DNA from: Neurospora crassa OR74A
Taxonomy: Eukaryota > Ascomycota > Sordariomycetes > Sordariales > Sordariaceae
Length of the DNA stretch: 64,000 nt
Direction of reading: 5' to 3'
Assembly (NCBI RefSeq): GCF_000182925.2
Contig: NC_026501.1
Coordinates: 5,063,917-5,127,916, forward strand
Of the stretch, positions 34,051-47,400 are shown one piece after another. The position numbers were made by a program, and so were the translations under genes. A model generated the notes under the pieces. That model was not told the DNA's origin. It was given only the letters and a program-made list of their open reading frames with translations, and did no database searches. The stretch's first letter is position 1; each line of letters begins with the position of its first letter.

Positions 34051-35807
34051 ATGTCGTATTCATGGTTCGGGGCCCCTACCCCTTTCAATGGCACGACGCC
34101 CAACGGCGGTGATTCCGGTGAGTCCTTTCGGAAGCTCGACGACATCCACCCAATGCCTCCGACACTCACTGACAAGATCATCGCCAACAGCCTCCGAAAA
34201 CCTCAACCAATGGTACCAGTCAGGCGACCAGGCTTTTATTCTAGTTGCATCATGCATGGTCCTCATCATGATTCCCGGCATCGCCTTCCTCTACTCCGGC
34301 CTTGCCCGTAGAAAGTCAGCTCTATCACTCATTTGGGTGTGCATGATGTCTTCCAGTGTTGTCATGTTTCAATGGTACTTCTGGGGCTACTCATTGGCGC
34401 TCAGCAGCACAGCGACCAACGGCTTTATTGGCAACCTGCGACACTTTGGTCTCATGAACACACTCGGTGCACCTTCTCCCGGCTCTAATCTCATTCCTGA
34501 GCTACTCTATGCTTTCTACCAGGTAAGATGACTATCGATTTTTGTCAGACACTTCAGCCAAGGGCCTGGTCTTCCCGACTCAGGGGTATGTTTATCTAAC
34601 CCCGACGTGACAGATGCAATTCGTCGGCGTCACCGCAGCCCTTGTTGTTGGGGCCACCGCCGAACGCGGTCGCGTTGTCCCAGCAATGGTCTTCATCTTT
34701 ATCTGGGCAACACTGGTCTACTGCCCTCTCTGTTGCTGGGCTTGGAACGTCAACGGTTGGGCCTTCAAGTACGGAGTGATGGATTATGCTGGTGGTGGTC
34801 CCGTCGAAATTGGATCCGGTGTCTCGGCTCTGGCTTATTCTTGGGTTCTCGGCCGACGTAACGAGAAGATGATGCTCAACTTTCGCCCACACAACATCTC
34901 CCTGATCACCATTGGTACGGTCTTCCTTTGGTTCGGCTGGCTCGGCTTCAACGGCGGATCTGCTTTTGGCGCCAACCTTCGCGCCGCCATGGCGTGCTGG
35001 AATTCGTGTCTCACAGCCATGTTCGCGGCCATGACCTGGACCCTTCTCGATTACCGTCTGGCCAAGAAGTGGTCGCTCGTCGGCTGGTGTTCCGGTACCA
35101 TTTCGGGTCTCGTCGCCGCTACTCCTGCTTCCGGTTATATCCCTCCTTGGGCCAGCATCATTCTCGGAGTTGTTACTGGAATTGTTTGTAACTTCGGCAC
35201 TAAGATCAAGTTCATGATTGGCATCGACGACGCTCTCGATATATTCGCTGAACACGCTCTTGGAGGCGTTGTGGGTCTGATCTTCAACGGTTTCTTTGCT
35301 GCCGATTACATCATTGGCTTGGATGGCGTCAACCAGGAAATCCCCGGCGGCTTCCTCAACCACAACTATAAGCAGTTGTACATTCAGATCGCCTATGTTT
35401 GCGCCACAATGGGATATTCTTTCGTCATGTCTGCTATCCTCGCCAAGGGCGTCGACATGATCCCAGGTCTACACCTCCGCGCTTCCGAAGAAGCCGAGCT
35501 CCTCGGCATGGATGATGACCAGCATGGCGAGTTTGCTTACGACTACGTTGAGGTACGTTTTTTTTCGGATCGTTCTTTATTCACCTCCATGGACTAACAA
35601 TGTTTTCAACAGGTTCGCCGCGATTACCTGGCATGGACACCAGCAGAGAAAGAGCAGAGGCAAGACGGCGACATCATCGTCCCTCAGCACGGCATCGAAG
35701 GGCATCAGGAGCTGTTGAGCAGCTCTCGCCACGGACCCACCATGTCCGAACTCCCACACCATGAAGAGGAGGATCCGCGAGAGAAGAGGGGCTCGACCTC
35801 AGAATAA
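34051..35807 (+). CDS. Ammonium transporter, Amt/Mep family, Mep1/Mep3-like variant
   Basis: Four exons, 34051-34117, 34191-34522, 34614-35552 and 35613-35807, give 510 residues, the usual length for fungal Mep proteins. The protein has about eleven hydrophobic spans. Family blocks are clear: FLYSGLARRKSALS after the first helix, FLWFGWLGFNGGSAF, and DDALDIFAEHALGGVVG. The second pore histidine is present (His 347). At the first pore-histidine position the sequence reads GPVEIGSG, with Glu 198. This His-to-Glu exchange is known from yeast Mep1 and Mep3, whereas Mep2 keeps His. By this criterion it is a Mep1/Mep3-type transporter rather than a Mep2-type sensor. It imports ammonium across the plasma membrane. 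The cytoplasmic tail holds LLGMDDDQHGEFAYDYVE and ends in an acidic, Glu-rich stretch. Control by nitrogen repression through GATA factors is expected for the family; one candidate site lies upstream. Confidence 0.95.
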
Positions 35808-36477
35808 TCTACAAAAGATGTCGACGTCGAATTATGCGACTACGCAACGAAATTATTTTCACAAGCGACTTTTGGGTTTCTGTTTTTGTTTTTGGGAATG
35901 CATAGAACTATGAGTTTACGGGGCCTTGGATGAGAGAATGTGGAAAACTGAGGAAGTCAAGCGCGGGATGGAAGGTTTCCCTGCCTGCGCGCGCGCCTGG
36001 GTAGATTTGGGCTTCCAACAATACCTCCTTTTTAGGCTTTTTCACCCCTATGTTTGTTTATTTCAACGGATGTTACCGTCACACGGTGTTTGATGGATAC
36101 CGAGTTTATCCCCCGGATGATGAAACCCGGGCTGGCATATTGTTATTTTTTGTATAATACCCCATCTAACTGGCGATGTGAAAGCAGGCATGTTTCTGCC
36201 ATATTCAGCGTTCAAAGTCCTTGGTCTTCAGATCTGCTCCGTTGTGCTTGTTTCCATGTCCCGTTGGTTGCCAGCCTAGATTGGGTGATGGCTTTGTACC
36301 ACCTTTGTACATACCATGTTCGTTATCTGGTTTTCGATTTCCATATTTTATTTTTAATGGCCTCACTTGTTGATGCCCGCAATTTCCGAGCCACCGGTAA
36401 CGGACCTATGAGCCCGACTCTCTTTTCCTGGTACTTGCAGTTTTGCGGCCCAACGAGTCATGCGCTGATCCAAATCA

Positions 36478-36510
36478 GAGAGAGAGAGAGAAAACAAAAA
36501 AAAAAAAAAA
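36478..36510. repeat. GA repeat followed by poly-A
   Basis: AG dinucleotide run passing into A15. Simple low-complexity sequence downstream of the ammonium transporter. Confidence 0.9.
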
Positions 36511-37710
36511 GAGGCGGTCAACAATCCGAGCCTGGTCAGATGGTGAACTGCCAGGTTTTGTCCTTTCCCAACTCCCAGGTCTAGGGATTCAATAATTTCA
36601 GTATGTGGGAGTGTTGTACTGGTCACTCACTAGAGTATTCGCATTTTCGCGCACTTGAGCTTACAAGTCAGGCATTGGAAGAAAACCGAAGCAAACCATA
36701 TATCATGTGGTCCAAGGCTGTAACATGGACACATTAAGCAAAAATGGGCGTATTGACAATGTTAGCCAAATGGATCGTAGGTACACTACTTATGTATGCA
36801 TGTTTTTTTGTGATACGTTACTAAATAGTTTATTGGAATAAGCAGCTCCCAAAAGTTTCTTTGCGAGCTTACATCCTCTCTGCGAACTGCATCAGGCTTT
36901 CGGTCAGACTTTTGTCCCCTTACTGTATGTATAAATCATCAAATCATCGACGAGATTGGAAGTGAGACTTCAACACCTATGTATTACTCTCCTCTTCAAG
37001 TTAAATCAAGCTCCAACTTGACCTCTACGGCCAAATCCGAACAAAGCAAAACATAACCTTGATAGTAAACGACTTATCAATTATTCACGCAACATGCAGT
37101 CTCGTCCATCACAGACCAGAGAGAGGCCCGGAACAAAGTGATGTTGTATCACGCTCACAAGCTTTATCTGGTGCTTGGTGAAACTCTGCTCAGTTCATGG
37201 ATCCCTTTTTTTTTTTTTTTTTCCCCCATCTCCATCTTCGAAATCATAGTAAGTTTCAAGTTCGACACTAGCATATCAACCAATTTAGTACTGTCATGCC
37301 AGTGTGCTGATGATGTGTGCGCCCAAAGCTTACCGGTGTGATTTGAAGGTCCTTCTCGTCAAGGCTGGGTGTCTGGACCACCGACCGGCTGGGGGGCATA
37401 TCCCAATTTGATAAGATACCCCAGATAGGATAGCTAGCCTCTTTGTCACATCCCCAGTTTCGCTTTCCAAATCCATCCACGTAATATGTATATACATAGG
37501 TACCTACCTACACTACTTTAACTCGCTCGGTTAACTCGGCTGATGGGTGAACCATGCTCCCGCGATCGATCTTCCAATAGAAACAGAAAAGGTCACGCTT
37601 AGTCACCACCACCTCGGCGACTTACACTACCTATGTACACTACACGCCTCCCCCCCGGCCACGACATCCCACGCCAGTTTGTGACTTGGGGTTTCCGATT
37701 ACATTACACT

Positions 37711-37730
37711 ACATACATACATACATACAT
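37711..37730. repeat. ACAT tetranucleotide microsatellite
   Basis: Five perfect ACAT units in intergenic sequence. Confidence 0.95.
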
Positions 37731-39084
37731 AGGAAAGCTCAGTGCCAGGTTCACAGCGAGCCAGGGTGTTTGAAGGTTAGCCGATTAGGCAACGCTGCGC
37801 ACAACGTGGTTTGATAAAGTAGGAATAAGTTGGAATAAGTTAGACTTTCCGCAGGTTGTCGTCTGTCTTGGTACACCTGCTGGGATGTAAACTTGTTAGC
37901 TCGGTTACGGTGAGCTCGACAAGAAACATGGGTAGGATTGACAACGAACTGACTATTTCTTGAGCCAGATTTAAGGTTCCTTGCCATCCCGAAAAAAAAA
38001 CGACGCTAACAAGTGATATCCCAGCAGAGCCATGAGTTTTTGGAGTTTTTTTTTCTTTTTTTTTTCTTGGCGGGTATTGGCAAACTGAACAAAGTTGAGG
38101 TCTCGGACACTCCCAGGTCTGTTTCAAGGTTACAGCGTGGGAGAGGAGGGTGTGCTTGGTTGCGGCTGCGGTTACGATGTGGGGGACAAGGCTTTAGGAA
38201 CAGCGAGCTGGGAAATGCTTGGCGGCTTGGTTGGAAAAAGGAAGAATGGCGTGCCAGGTTATGTCTAAGTATCCGACAATGGAAAATCAAGGTGGGGTGC
38301 TGCTCCGGGTGCTTTTCCCACACGATTCGGGGAGCCCGGCCGTCCGGCCTGCCGGGAGGTTAATGGCTAATAATAGTACTTCGAGTATACACTAACAAAA
38401 CGATGTTGCAGTGTCGGTGTTTCCTCAGTCGGAGGTTTGTGCAGAGGAAAGAAGAGGATGACCGCCGGTTCGGGATCGGACAGACGGACGGTATGGCCGG
38501 GACGGGATCTGGACGGCGCCGGTAAAGTTAATCCCGCCGGACCGGGATTGGTGAGCCCTGGCATATCCAGTTGTAACGTTGTTCTCTCAAAGAATTGTCA
38601 TTTTCACATTCATTTTAAGCCGGACGTAAGGATTCTGGTAGTGAAAAAGTCAAAGCCTGGTGGCTTCCGCGTTTCCCATCAATCATAAAACAAAAATTTA
38701 GGTGCCGATAGGTCTCCAGACTCGTTGGGCGGAACGTAGATTCAATCACCTCATAGTCACTTTTACAGCTGTTGTAAAATTTGTACACGATACTGAAGAG
38801 CAAGTGGCATTGATCTCTTCTTCCGCATCATGATTGGAAACGGGTAATTTCGGAACTGGGTAACCAAGTCGGTGTAATCCGTCGGTGTAATCCTCAGTGT
38901 CAGGGCAGAGGTAGGATTATACGGACCTACATATGACCTCATGGGTGACCCAGACACTTGCCATTTCGAAAAGGGGAAAAAGCAGATATGCAAATGATCA
39001 GAGGTATCTTAGATAGAATTACACGTTTGTCCCACAGCATGACCAGTTATATGTCGATTGGTATTCATGCGAACTGACAGACCT

Positions 39085-41134
39085 TTAGTTCTGTGCATCC
39101 ACAAACTCGTCATGCGAATCGTCCGTGTCGACCTTCTTGATAGGAGGCAAATCTTTAGCCATGTCTTCGTGGAAATTGATCAGAGGTCCCTCTTTAGCGA
39201 CGGCACCCGTAGCGACAAGTAGCTTTTGAATCTCCGTGGTGCTTTCATGGGAAGGTTCCAACGGCGGATGCACCTTTGGCGCCGTGTCTACCGGCTCTGA
39301 CCCCGCAGCAGCTTCCTCGTGATCCAGCTTTTCGTGGTCTATCGTTGGGACGGGAGGATGGGCTTCTTTACTGGGACTCGCTACGGGAGTTCGAGGGGGG
39401 ATGGTGTTCTTCTCAACGAACCGCTGACCTTTCAAAATGGGATAAATCGCCATGATCTGCTCAGCCTGCTTCTCTGGAGTATCCCCATCTCTGTGTTTTG
39501 TTAGCCTTCGCCAAAAGCAAGTTCGTGATATCGCTCACTGACATTGTTGCATTGATGATCCACTCGAGGTCCTCTTCGCCCTCTTCAGAGCCGCCAGGGC
39601 CTCCCCTGACCATCCGGAAAAGGCGCGGATGCCATTCTACGCCGTCATTGATTCGCTTGGCGGCCTCCTCGCGCTGTTGGTCTTCGATTTTGGTTTTCTC
39701 GATAGTGGCCAGTTCGTGATTTCGTTCCTTGACCGCCTTGGCTGTCGCAGCCCAAATCTTTTGTGATTCCCGTTCTTCTTGCTCTTCAATAGGGCGTGCA
39801 ATCGGAGGGCTAGATTTTGCGTGCAAAGCGTTGAAGAACATCTCTTTGTGCCCAGTCTGTTTCTTCTGTTAGCTCGCTGCTGGCATGGGCTTTGTATGTA
39901 TAACCTACCTTTACATCTCGCAAGTACATCTCTTCGCTCCATAGACCCGACAGCTCGTAGAGAATTTCGCCAGTACTTTCCCTCCGAATAGTTCCACCAA
40001 TGGCGTTGTAGGTACCGCTGACCCAGCCCTTTGTCTTGAACTCGACATCGGCCACAAGGTCGAGTTCGGGGCATCGCACATAACTGTGGTCTCCCAGTTC
40101 ATATTTCATCTTGCCGAACAATATTCCTCTTGCGTACATGTTGGGCTGAGTGAGAATGCTGAAGCGCACGCGATGAGTAAGTGAATCGGAACACGCCTGG
40201 GGTGGGTGTACTCACTATCGCTCTCCCCTCTGAGGATCCTTGCCTCGATTCAAAAGACTCAAGATTGCGATGCCCTCCATCATACTCGCGGCAGAGTTGC
40301 CCAAGAATTTGCTTCGAGGCTTGAGTGTGCCATCAACTCTGATGTTATGGCCAGGAACCATGTAGAAGTAGCTCGACTTGGGAGGATGGTGTGATGTTTG
40401 CTCAGAGATGTAATAGCCTCGCGTCTTGTCGGGGAAGTCCCAGTAGCAGGTGAAAATCTCGCCAAGGACGGGGTTCAGCGGCTTCTTGACACCCCTAGAG
40501 GGAAATATCAGCAAACATGGCCACAAGCTACGGCGCAGCTGCCGCTATGCTGGAAGTAGGTCTCTTACGGAGGGCGGATATGCCAGCCACTTAGGTAGAA
40601 CTTAACTACCGCCACGAACCTCTGTACCGGGTCATCGATTTCGGGGATGGGTAGGAGCATCTCGGGATGGCACATGAAACTGTAGCAGTCGGTCAATAGG
40701 TATATTCCGTCCGCTGCCCATGGGAGCCAAGATTGACCAAACCCTACTTTGTTATCCGTTCCAACATGCTGCGAGGTTCGAGGATGAAGGTTGGCAAGAC
40801 GACTCTGCTAAGATCGGCGCCGGGTCTGAGCTGCGAGATGATATGCGACAGGACTGGGGACAAGGTCAGCAACAGTTGACGGGGTGGGCGTCGCTTGCCA
40901 GGTTAGAGGTTCGACGGACCGTTTCCCTGGTCGGGCTCAACAACGAGTGTATCGTCCTCGGCGACATCCTGGTTGGCATCGCCAGAAGATTTGCTGCCTA
41001 GACGGGAAGACAAGCACATGTTAGCAACAGACAAAGGACGATTCGCGTCCGGGGGCGATGCGTTCAGCGCAGCATCTCAGCAACTCACTAGCAGTAGATG
41101 TAGCCCTGCGGCGACCAGTTACAAGGCCCATCAT
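39085..41134 (-). CDS. Oxysterol-binding protein-related protein, Osh6/Osh7-like
   Basis: Eight exons in transcript order (41134-41089, 40997-40920, 40853-40748, 40679-40569, 40494-40216, 40158-39909, 39856-39543, 39490-39085) join in frame to 529 residues. Early blocks are [18 protein letters not shown] and [18 protein letters not shown]. The lipid-transfer signature EQTSHHPP lies at residues 145-152, after [24 protein letters not shown] and [16 protein letters not shown] follow. No PH, ankyrin or GOLD module precedes the ORD, so it is a short type as in yeast Osh4-Osh7. The motif spacing is closest to the Osh6/Osh7 group, which exchanges phosphatidylserine for PI4P at ER-plasma membrane contacts; that assignment is inference. 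The C-terminal 90 residues are acidic and Pro-rich. Intron 2 has an unusual GTCCGT donor. The intron at 39857-39908 was ended at the second CAG because the first lies too near its branch point. Confidence 0.92.
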
Positions 41135-44100
41135 CTTGTTGAAGCTCTACTACGGGTTCGGTGCCGTGGCAGAGTGGAGGCGACAGAGAAGAGGCGCTTT
41201 TTGCGGCGGCAGAGGTATCACAGGCGGGTAGACCAAGGTATGTTGAGATCGTAGAGGTCGACGCTGGGTCCGTAGGTCGGAAGGGAGATGCGACTGACGT
41301 GCAAGTGCAAATGCAAATGCGGGTGCTCTTGTCCAGGAACTTTTTAGGCAGGGTGGTATCGGGTATGTATCAAAACCTTAGGGGTCGGGAATTCCCACTC
41401 ACGTCCCCTTCTTCCCACGAGTTGCGGCGGGACTGTTGGGACCTAGGGAAATGAGATGCCTGCGTGGATCGATGACGGCCCGGGGCTGACGGATGTTGGG
41501 ATTTGGGAAGCTCCAGGCGACGATGGGGGACACCGGCAGATGGCGGGATTCGTAGGGTTCCCCAAGCGCGAAGCCGGCTTGCTGAACGGGGCGGGGCAGC
41601 CTGACATGGAGGGCGGAGGACGATGGAGGGGACCTGAATAAATGACGTGGGTGACCCAACCCCAGCCCAGCCCAGCCCAGATCCTCTCTTCTCCAGGGAC
41701 TGGCCATTCAGCGAATAGTACAGGGACTCTAGAGATATGCTTCACGACCACCAAACTTGATGGCAGCCCATCTTTCATGATAATGAGGACCACAATACTT
41801 CAGCCTGGCATCATTAACGACCCTCGGAGATCCAAGTCTGATAATACCATGCATGAGCAACAATCGCCTTACCTTCCACCGGTGTCGCTCTCCGGCAAAG
41901 GTATGGTGTAGCTTGTGTGCCTGTCACTAATTGGTCGTACGTGTGTCATATAGGCCACAACGCGATACTATTACTGACGATTTCATGTCCCTACTTCATC
42001 TTTACATAGTCACTGTCATGCATACGCGACCCATATTTGGCTGCAAATTGGAGTTCCAGTGATCAAAAAAAAATCCAATGACCACGATCGCAATGGCTTC
42101 ACGATGCCCCCCAGCCTCGTGAGTTTCCTAATTGGTAAATAGGTGATATTGTGGCTTAGACATTCTTGGCGATCCCGTTCCTCATCGTCTTCCATTCATC
42201 ACCTTGGCAACTGACAGCAGCCAGTATCATTCACCGTTGTTGGGGCTCTCTGAAAGCCGCTGGCAGCGACCTTTGCTGTGGAGTCGCTTTTCCTCAACCA
42301 CACAAGGAAAGGCCGCCCGGTTTTGAAGACCCGGTGCATGGGGTCATGCTCAGGCTGAGTCGCGTTGCAGAATCGAGGTAAGTATTTCGGGCATTTGGAC
42401 GCGTGCGTCAATGTGGCTCTGGCTCCTTGAATGCGGATATAGAAGGGCTTGAGCAAAGAGTATCAACGACGGGACAGGAGATAACATCCATCCACTTGCC
42501 TTGGGTACCTGTACAGAGACGCCGGCGGCCTTCAGTTTTTGTGATATGAATAGACTTTCCAGGTTCATTCGACCCAGGCTAGAAGACCATATGATGGCCG
42601 ACACGTGCTAACATACCTCTGAGCGGGTATGGTACCACGCAATGGAAGCACCAGCACAAGAGGCCATATAAGTTGACTACCACACTTTTGGTCCGGCCCT
42701 CAGAAACTCTAGACGGACTGTCATTTTGACTTGAAGGGGGGATCACTTGTGAGCCATGGACGACGTTGCACGGATCATGTTGCTGGTTCTAGGTACGGCC
42801 GAAGAGGCTGGCGATTGGAAAAGATTGCTCCAGCCTTCAAAATCCCTTCCATACCTTATCCAAGAACAACTCCAAGTGGAAGAGGGCACTCGACGGAAAT
42901 CTGCAACCTCGGCCGGCGCAGATGTGAAGGCCGGCTGCTTGGAAACACGAACCTGGGTCTGCCCCTGGAATAGCGAAACTGGCAGTGGCCCTCTAGGGCG
43001 GGTTGCTGCTGCCAGCGTGCCAAGCTCAGAATTCGTGACCCTTGAAGCGCAGAGTGGAGACCCATTGCTCCTCACGGGCACTGGAGACCTAAGGGAGTCT
43101 CGGAGTATCGATCCGCGACCATTCGCGACCCTTCGCGAACCCTGAAACACGAAAGAAAATCGACTATCGAGAATGCTGCACCTCGAGGCCCATTGCCTGT
43201 TGAGGAAGGTGATGCGTGACGCCATCAGGGGAGATGGGACGGATCCGTGCCTGAAAATACGAGTTTAGCTAAGGAGCAGCCCGGTCCTGCTAGCACGGCA
43301 CTATGATAACCAACACCGGTGCAGATGCGAGGTTGCCCGGGCGATATCCATTTCAGGTTCAATTCCTCCATGAACGGCCATTTGTCTGCCCGAAACACCT
43401 ATCCGCATGTTCGCTCGGTCCAATTCTGTTCGATCCCGTCTCCCGTCCCTTGCGTTGACTTGAGCTTTCTCTCAACTGTTCAATCCCCACAACAAACGGT
43501 TTCCGCGGCCATATCGGACTGGCTGTCTTGTGACACGTTGGCCTACAGAGACAGTGTTAACAGTCCCGTCGTTGGAACCTCTTTACAAGACGAGCTATCG
43601 TTACATTACGAGCTTACTTCGTACTTTGCAGCTGTTGGAGGTCAGTCATCCCGGGCCGGGCCCGCCGTCTCCCTCCATTATAATCCAGGCGCAGACCTGT
43701 CCACCGAACATCTGCAACCGGCAGCGCTCCAGCCAAGGCACTGCCGCAATCCAGGACTCCAGTTTGTCCTTGCTTGATCCACGAATGTGAGACGATCACA
43801 GCTCTCTTGTCGGTCCTCCAGTCTGCTGGCAAGCAGATTGCCCTGCTTGACTCCCGATTCCCCTGACTGATCTGCCCCCGCCTCTCCTGCCTGCTGCGGG
43901 CAGCAGCGCCAGGTTGCAGGGAGGTTGCAGCACTTAGCCTGTCCGGCGCCCGGCTCGCACCTGCTCCTGCTGTCATCTCAACGACCGCACCGGGCGTTAC
44001 GACAACATCCTCGGGGCCACCGCAGTGGCTGTCTGCGTACCTACCTACCGTACCTACCTACATAGCTGGAATTCAGTTTTGAACACCACCTTTACGGCCA

Positions 44101-44478
44101 CCAACAACAATACCCATCCACCCTCCCAGCATTTACCGTCCTGCCGGCATCTTGCTTACCTTCTACTTCCATTCAGTTACCCGGGTCTCCCCCGAACATC
44201 ACCACTGCCTAGTACCTACCTCTACCTACCTTGCCGCACCCCGTCTCGGCAACCCGAACCCTCAGTTGTTCCTTCGCCATATCACGTTGTCGAGGTCCAT
44301 GCCCGCCGGTTCCTTGGTCGTACTACGGCGTTGGGTGTGCATGACCACAAAGTTCCCATACTCGACCCTGAACGGGCTCGGTCCGCGCCTACTGTCGCTA
44401 TAACGTCTATACTAAGGAAGCTCGGGGCCCCATGACGCGCATCGAACACACAGCTATACACGACAATCGATTCACAGA
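41135..44478. other. Divergent promoter region without genes
   Basis: This is the space between the divergently transcribed OSBP gene and the large gene at 44479. Opposing open frames at 42743-43225 (-) and 42756-43145 (+) and others to 44435 have no recognisable content. CCCAG is repeated four times at 41661-41680. ACCTACCTA motifs cluster at 44037-44063 and 44211-44231, close upstream of the next gene, in what is probably its promoter or leader. Confidence 0.45.
41661..41680. repeat. CCCAG pentanucleotide repeat
   Basis: Four perfect CCCAG units upstream of the OSBP gene start. Confidence 0.9.
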
Positions 44479-47400
44479 ATGGAGAACGAACCGCCAATTA
44501 TCTCGGTACAGGAGGATGGCCGGGGTACCAAAAGGGGCCGGATAATGGGGAAGCTCTTCGGCCGGGTGAAGGAAGACCGCGAACGCGACCGGAAGCCTTC
44601 TCACGATAACACGGGAGCGTCTGGAGATCTGAATGATTTCTTCCACGGCTCATCAGACAAGTTGCAAGTGGCCCATCCAGGGCCCCCCACGCTTGCAAAG
44701 CTCGACACAAAAACTGCCGGCAGTACACGATATCCCAACTCTCTGAATGTGCAGAGTCCCACCGACCCTCGACATGATTTGGCTATCCGGGCACGCTCAT
44801 ACAGCCCACGGATCCGCAAAAACAAAGGCCTGAGCGTAAAGTTTACCGACGCGTACCCCGAAGTTATTGGGCATGGCGGCGACGAGTGCGATGTGCCCAC
44901 GGTCGAGATCTCGAAAAGGAAGCAAGTCAGGTCACCCATGCCTCCGACCACAACTGCGTCTGCTTGGTCCCTGGATGGGGGTGGGAGACCTACTGGGTCA
45001 CCGGGTGCAGCACAAAAGAACGATCCATCCTTTACACCAGGACCATTGCGACGTGCACAAACTGGGTTTGCGAATATACCCGGTACTGGGGAACACGAGC
45101 TAGCAGAAAAAAACAGTCCCCAGCCGAGGCCAAGAGGCAGCCCAGCAACCAATCCAGACGAGAAGCGCCGTTCGTTCATCGAGCTGCATCAAGCTGAGAT
45201 GCGGGAAGCAGAAGGACAGGCCTTTGCCAATGCAGTCCGCTCGGCAAGCATATCCTCGCAAGCTACTCGAACTTCCGAGCGGCCACCCCTTTCGGCCACC
45301 AATTCAACGAGTCGAGGACAGTATACCGAGTCTCCAAGAGATGTTGACCTTCCTCAACTGTACCAGCCATCACAATCGGACTCTCTTAGTCAGCCCACAA
45401 TTCCAACTTCACCCCGGTCCAGGCTCGGGCCTTCTCCCATACCCGCCCAGGCTCCTCGCTCTCCTCAGACATACGCTGTTGACTCATCTCGGTCTTTGCA
45501 ACTGCCACGGAATGGGGCTCTAGCGTCAGAGACACAACACTCGCCGCTGCATATGCAACCGCAGCTGAGCCCGCTACCGACATCCGGTCTGACACCTGGT
45601 TTGGAACAAAGTCCACCCACCAGCTTCATCAACCAGTTTGGATCGTTTAGATCGTCGGGACGATCCCTGGAGGGGGAGAATTTTTCACCAAATGCAGCGC
45701 AGCAACCACCTACCCCGGCATGGAACCATGACCAGAGTGCATTAGACGATGCCCTGAGTACTTTTGCTGCACGGAGTACCCATCTCTTCGAGCTATTTCG
45801 TCTACACTCCGAGAGTGTGCGACCCTTGCTATCATCAACACCCGAACAACTCGTAAGGGCAGCGTTGTGGTGGTTCCTCACCGGCCGAATGGCCCTGGAA
45901 AATGCTGTTCGCGAACGGCCGGCGGGTCTCGAAGCTGAGCAGAGAAATAGCTTGGCTAAGCAACAAGCTCATGCAGACCTTGCCAAAGCGTATTGGTTAT
46001 CAGAAAAGATGGTTCCGGAGATATCTAACAGCACATCCGCCCTGGTAGATGCGGAGGTAGAAGAGGTGCGAAAGGTTCTTGCGTCCAACCTGCGAAAATT
46101 GGCCGGATCGATGCAGAGGAACGGTTTCATGCCACCCGAGGAAGCACTCCTGCCTCAAGCGATAGACAGGTCGATATGGATAGAATATCCTTCCTTGACT
46201 CAGGATATCATCTCCCTTCTTTGGGGGTCTTCGAGTTCAGCGCTCGCTTCAACGCAGCAGCACCAGCCTGGGATTGGGATGCTAGACGCACTTCCATTGG
46301 GTGACTCCGACAACTTCTTCTCCTTTGGGCGTTTCCGCATCGAGGCATTCTTAATGGAACAAGGGAGAGAATCGCAGAGACTTCACTTTCCATGTTTCTT
46401 ATCCATATTGAGGCCACAGAAACAAGCGGATATCATGTTCGTCATCGCAAGCCAAAATGATTCTGTTCAGCTTAGAATATCGGGTGATAAAAGCCTGGGT
46501 CCCGTGTGGGAGGACGTACGATGGCGCCCAGAAACACTCACCCTCGATGTAAGATTACCCAGAGGGTTTGCTCTGGTCCTCCAATGCTCGCAAGGTAGCT
46601 TCAAAACGCTGCGAAGTATGTACGAGTTCAGCGCAAAGGTCCATGCGAGCCTTTACGCGAAGCCAGACGAGAAGTGCCTATTCAGATCAGCTCTTCGAGC
46701 TTTTCAGTACGTCGACAATGACCCACAGGCCAGACAGTTTCCGAGGGAAGCAACGCCTGGATGCGAGCTTGCCCTGTTTGAGCGCCTTAAGAAAGAAGGC
46801 GCGGCAACTGGGCCTCGAACGTATCATCGCGGATTTCGAATCGCGGTTGTCACAGGACCAAAGGTCAAGACACTAAGCGGCGTCAATCAAGTGTACACTC
46901 CGCAAACACTCATCCAGCTCGGCTCCTGTCGCAATGAGGCAAATGACCCTGCCCTTTCCCTAAAATTCGAGAATGGCCGTCTTAAGGGAAGCATGGTGTT
47001 GTCCTTCAAGGATGAACAAGAAAGGTCGCAAATGCACAGCCTCCTCATTGGGTCAGCACTACAAAAGGATGAAGAGGTCTTTTGTGAGGTGCCGCTGAAG
47101 GTCGTCTGGTTCTCGGAAAGATACGGCGATTCGGCACACAACGGTCTCAAGCAGATGGCTGGGTTGAGTTGGCAAAGAGTCAAGGTGATCAATGACGACA
47201 ATGATGGTGACCGGCCACCATGCGTTCTTGCTGATAAGCTTCGTGCGGTGTACGACTTCCAGGACGGCACATTTACTGACAGGATCAACGTCGCGCCCGG
47301 CGAACTGCGTCTAAGACTGGACGTACGTAACCCAAGTTGCATTATGGTGTTCCGCCAGCCCCAGGCAGACGCAACTCTGGCAATTACGGATCCAAAGATT

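Larger units (their letters stand above)
35808..39084. other. Gene-free region with simple repeats
   Basis: This region holds 3' UTRs of the flanking convergent genes and otherwise no supported gene. It contains a GA/poly-A tract at about 36478-36510, T17 at 37206-37222, ACCTACCTA at about 37499-37515 and five ACAT units at 37711-37730. No RNA gene was recognised. Confidence 0.5.

Noticed and set aside
34596-35363. 255-codon - strand frame
   Set aside because: It is an exact antisense shadow of exon 3 of the ammonium transporter.
19328-35807. The GH5, phosphatase and ammonium transporter genes as a co-regulated nutrient cluster
   Set aside because: They are separated by up to 6 kb, have unrelated families between them, and share no visible common regulatory site.
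42743-43225. 160-codon (-) and 129-codon (+) frames overlapping each other
   Set aside because: Both strands are open over the same GC-rich stretch. Neither has a domain, a signal peptide or a splice partner.
43319-44435. Frames of 152 and 136 codons upstream of the large unknown gene
   Set aside because: They are C/T-rich leader or promoter sequence and match nothing.
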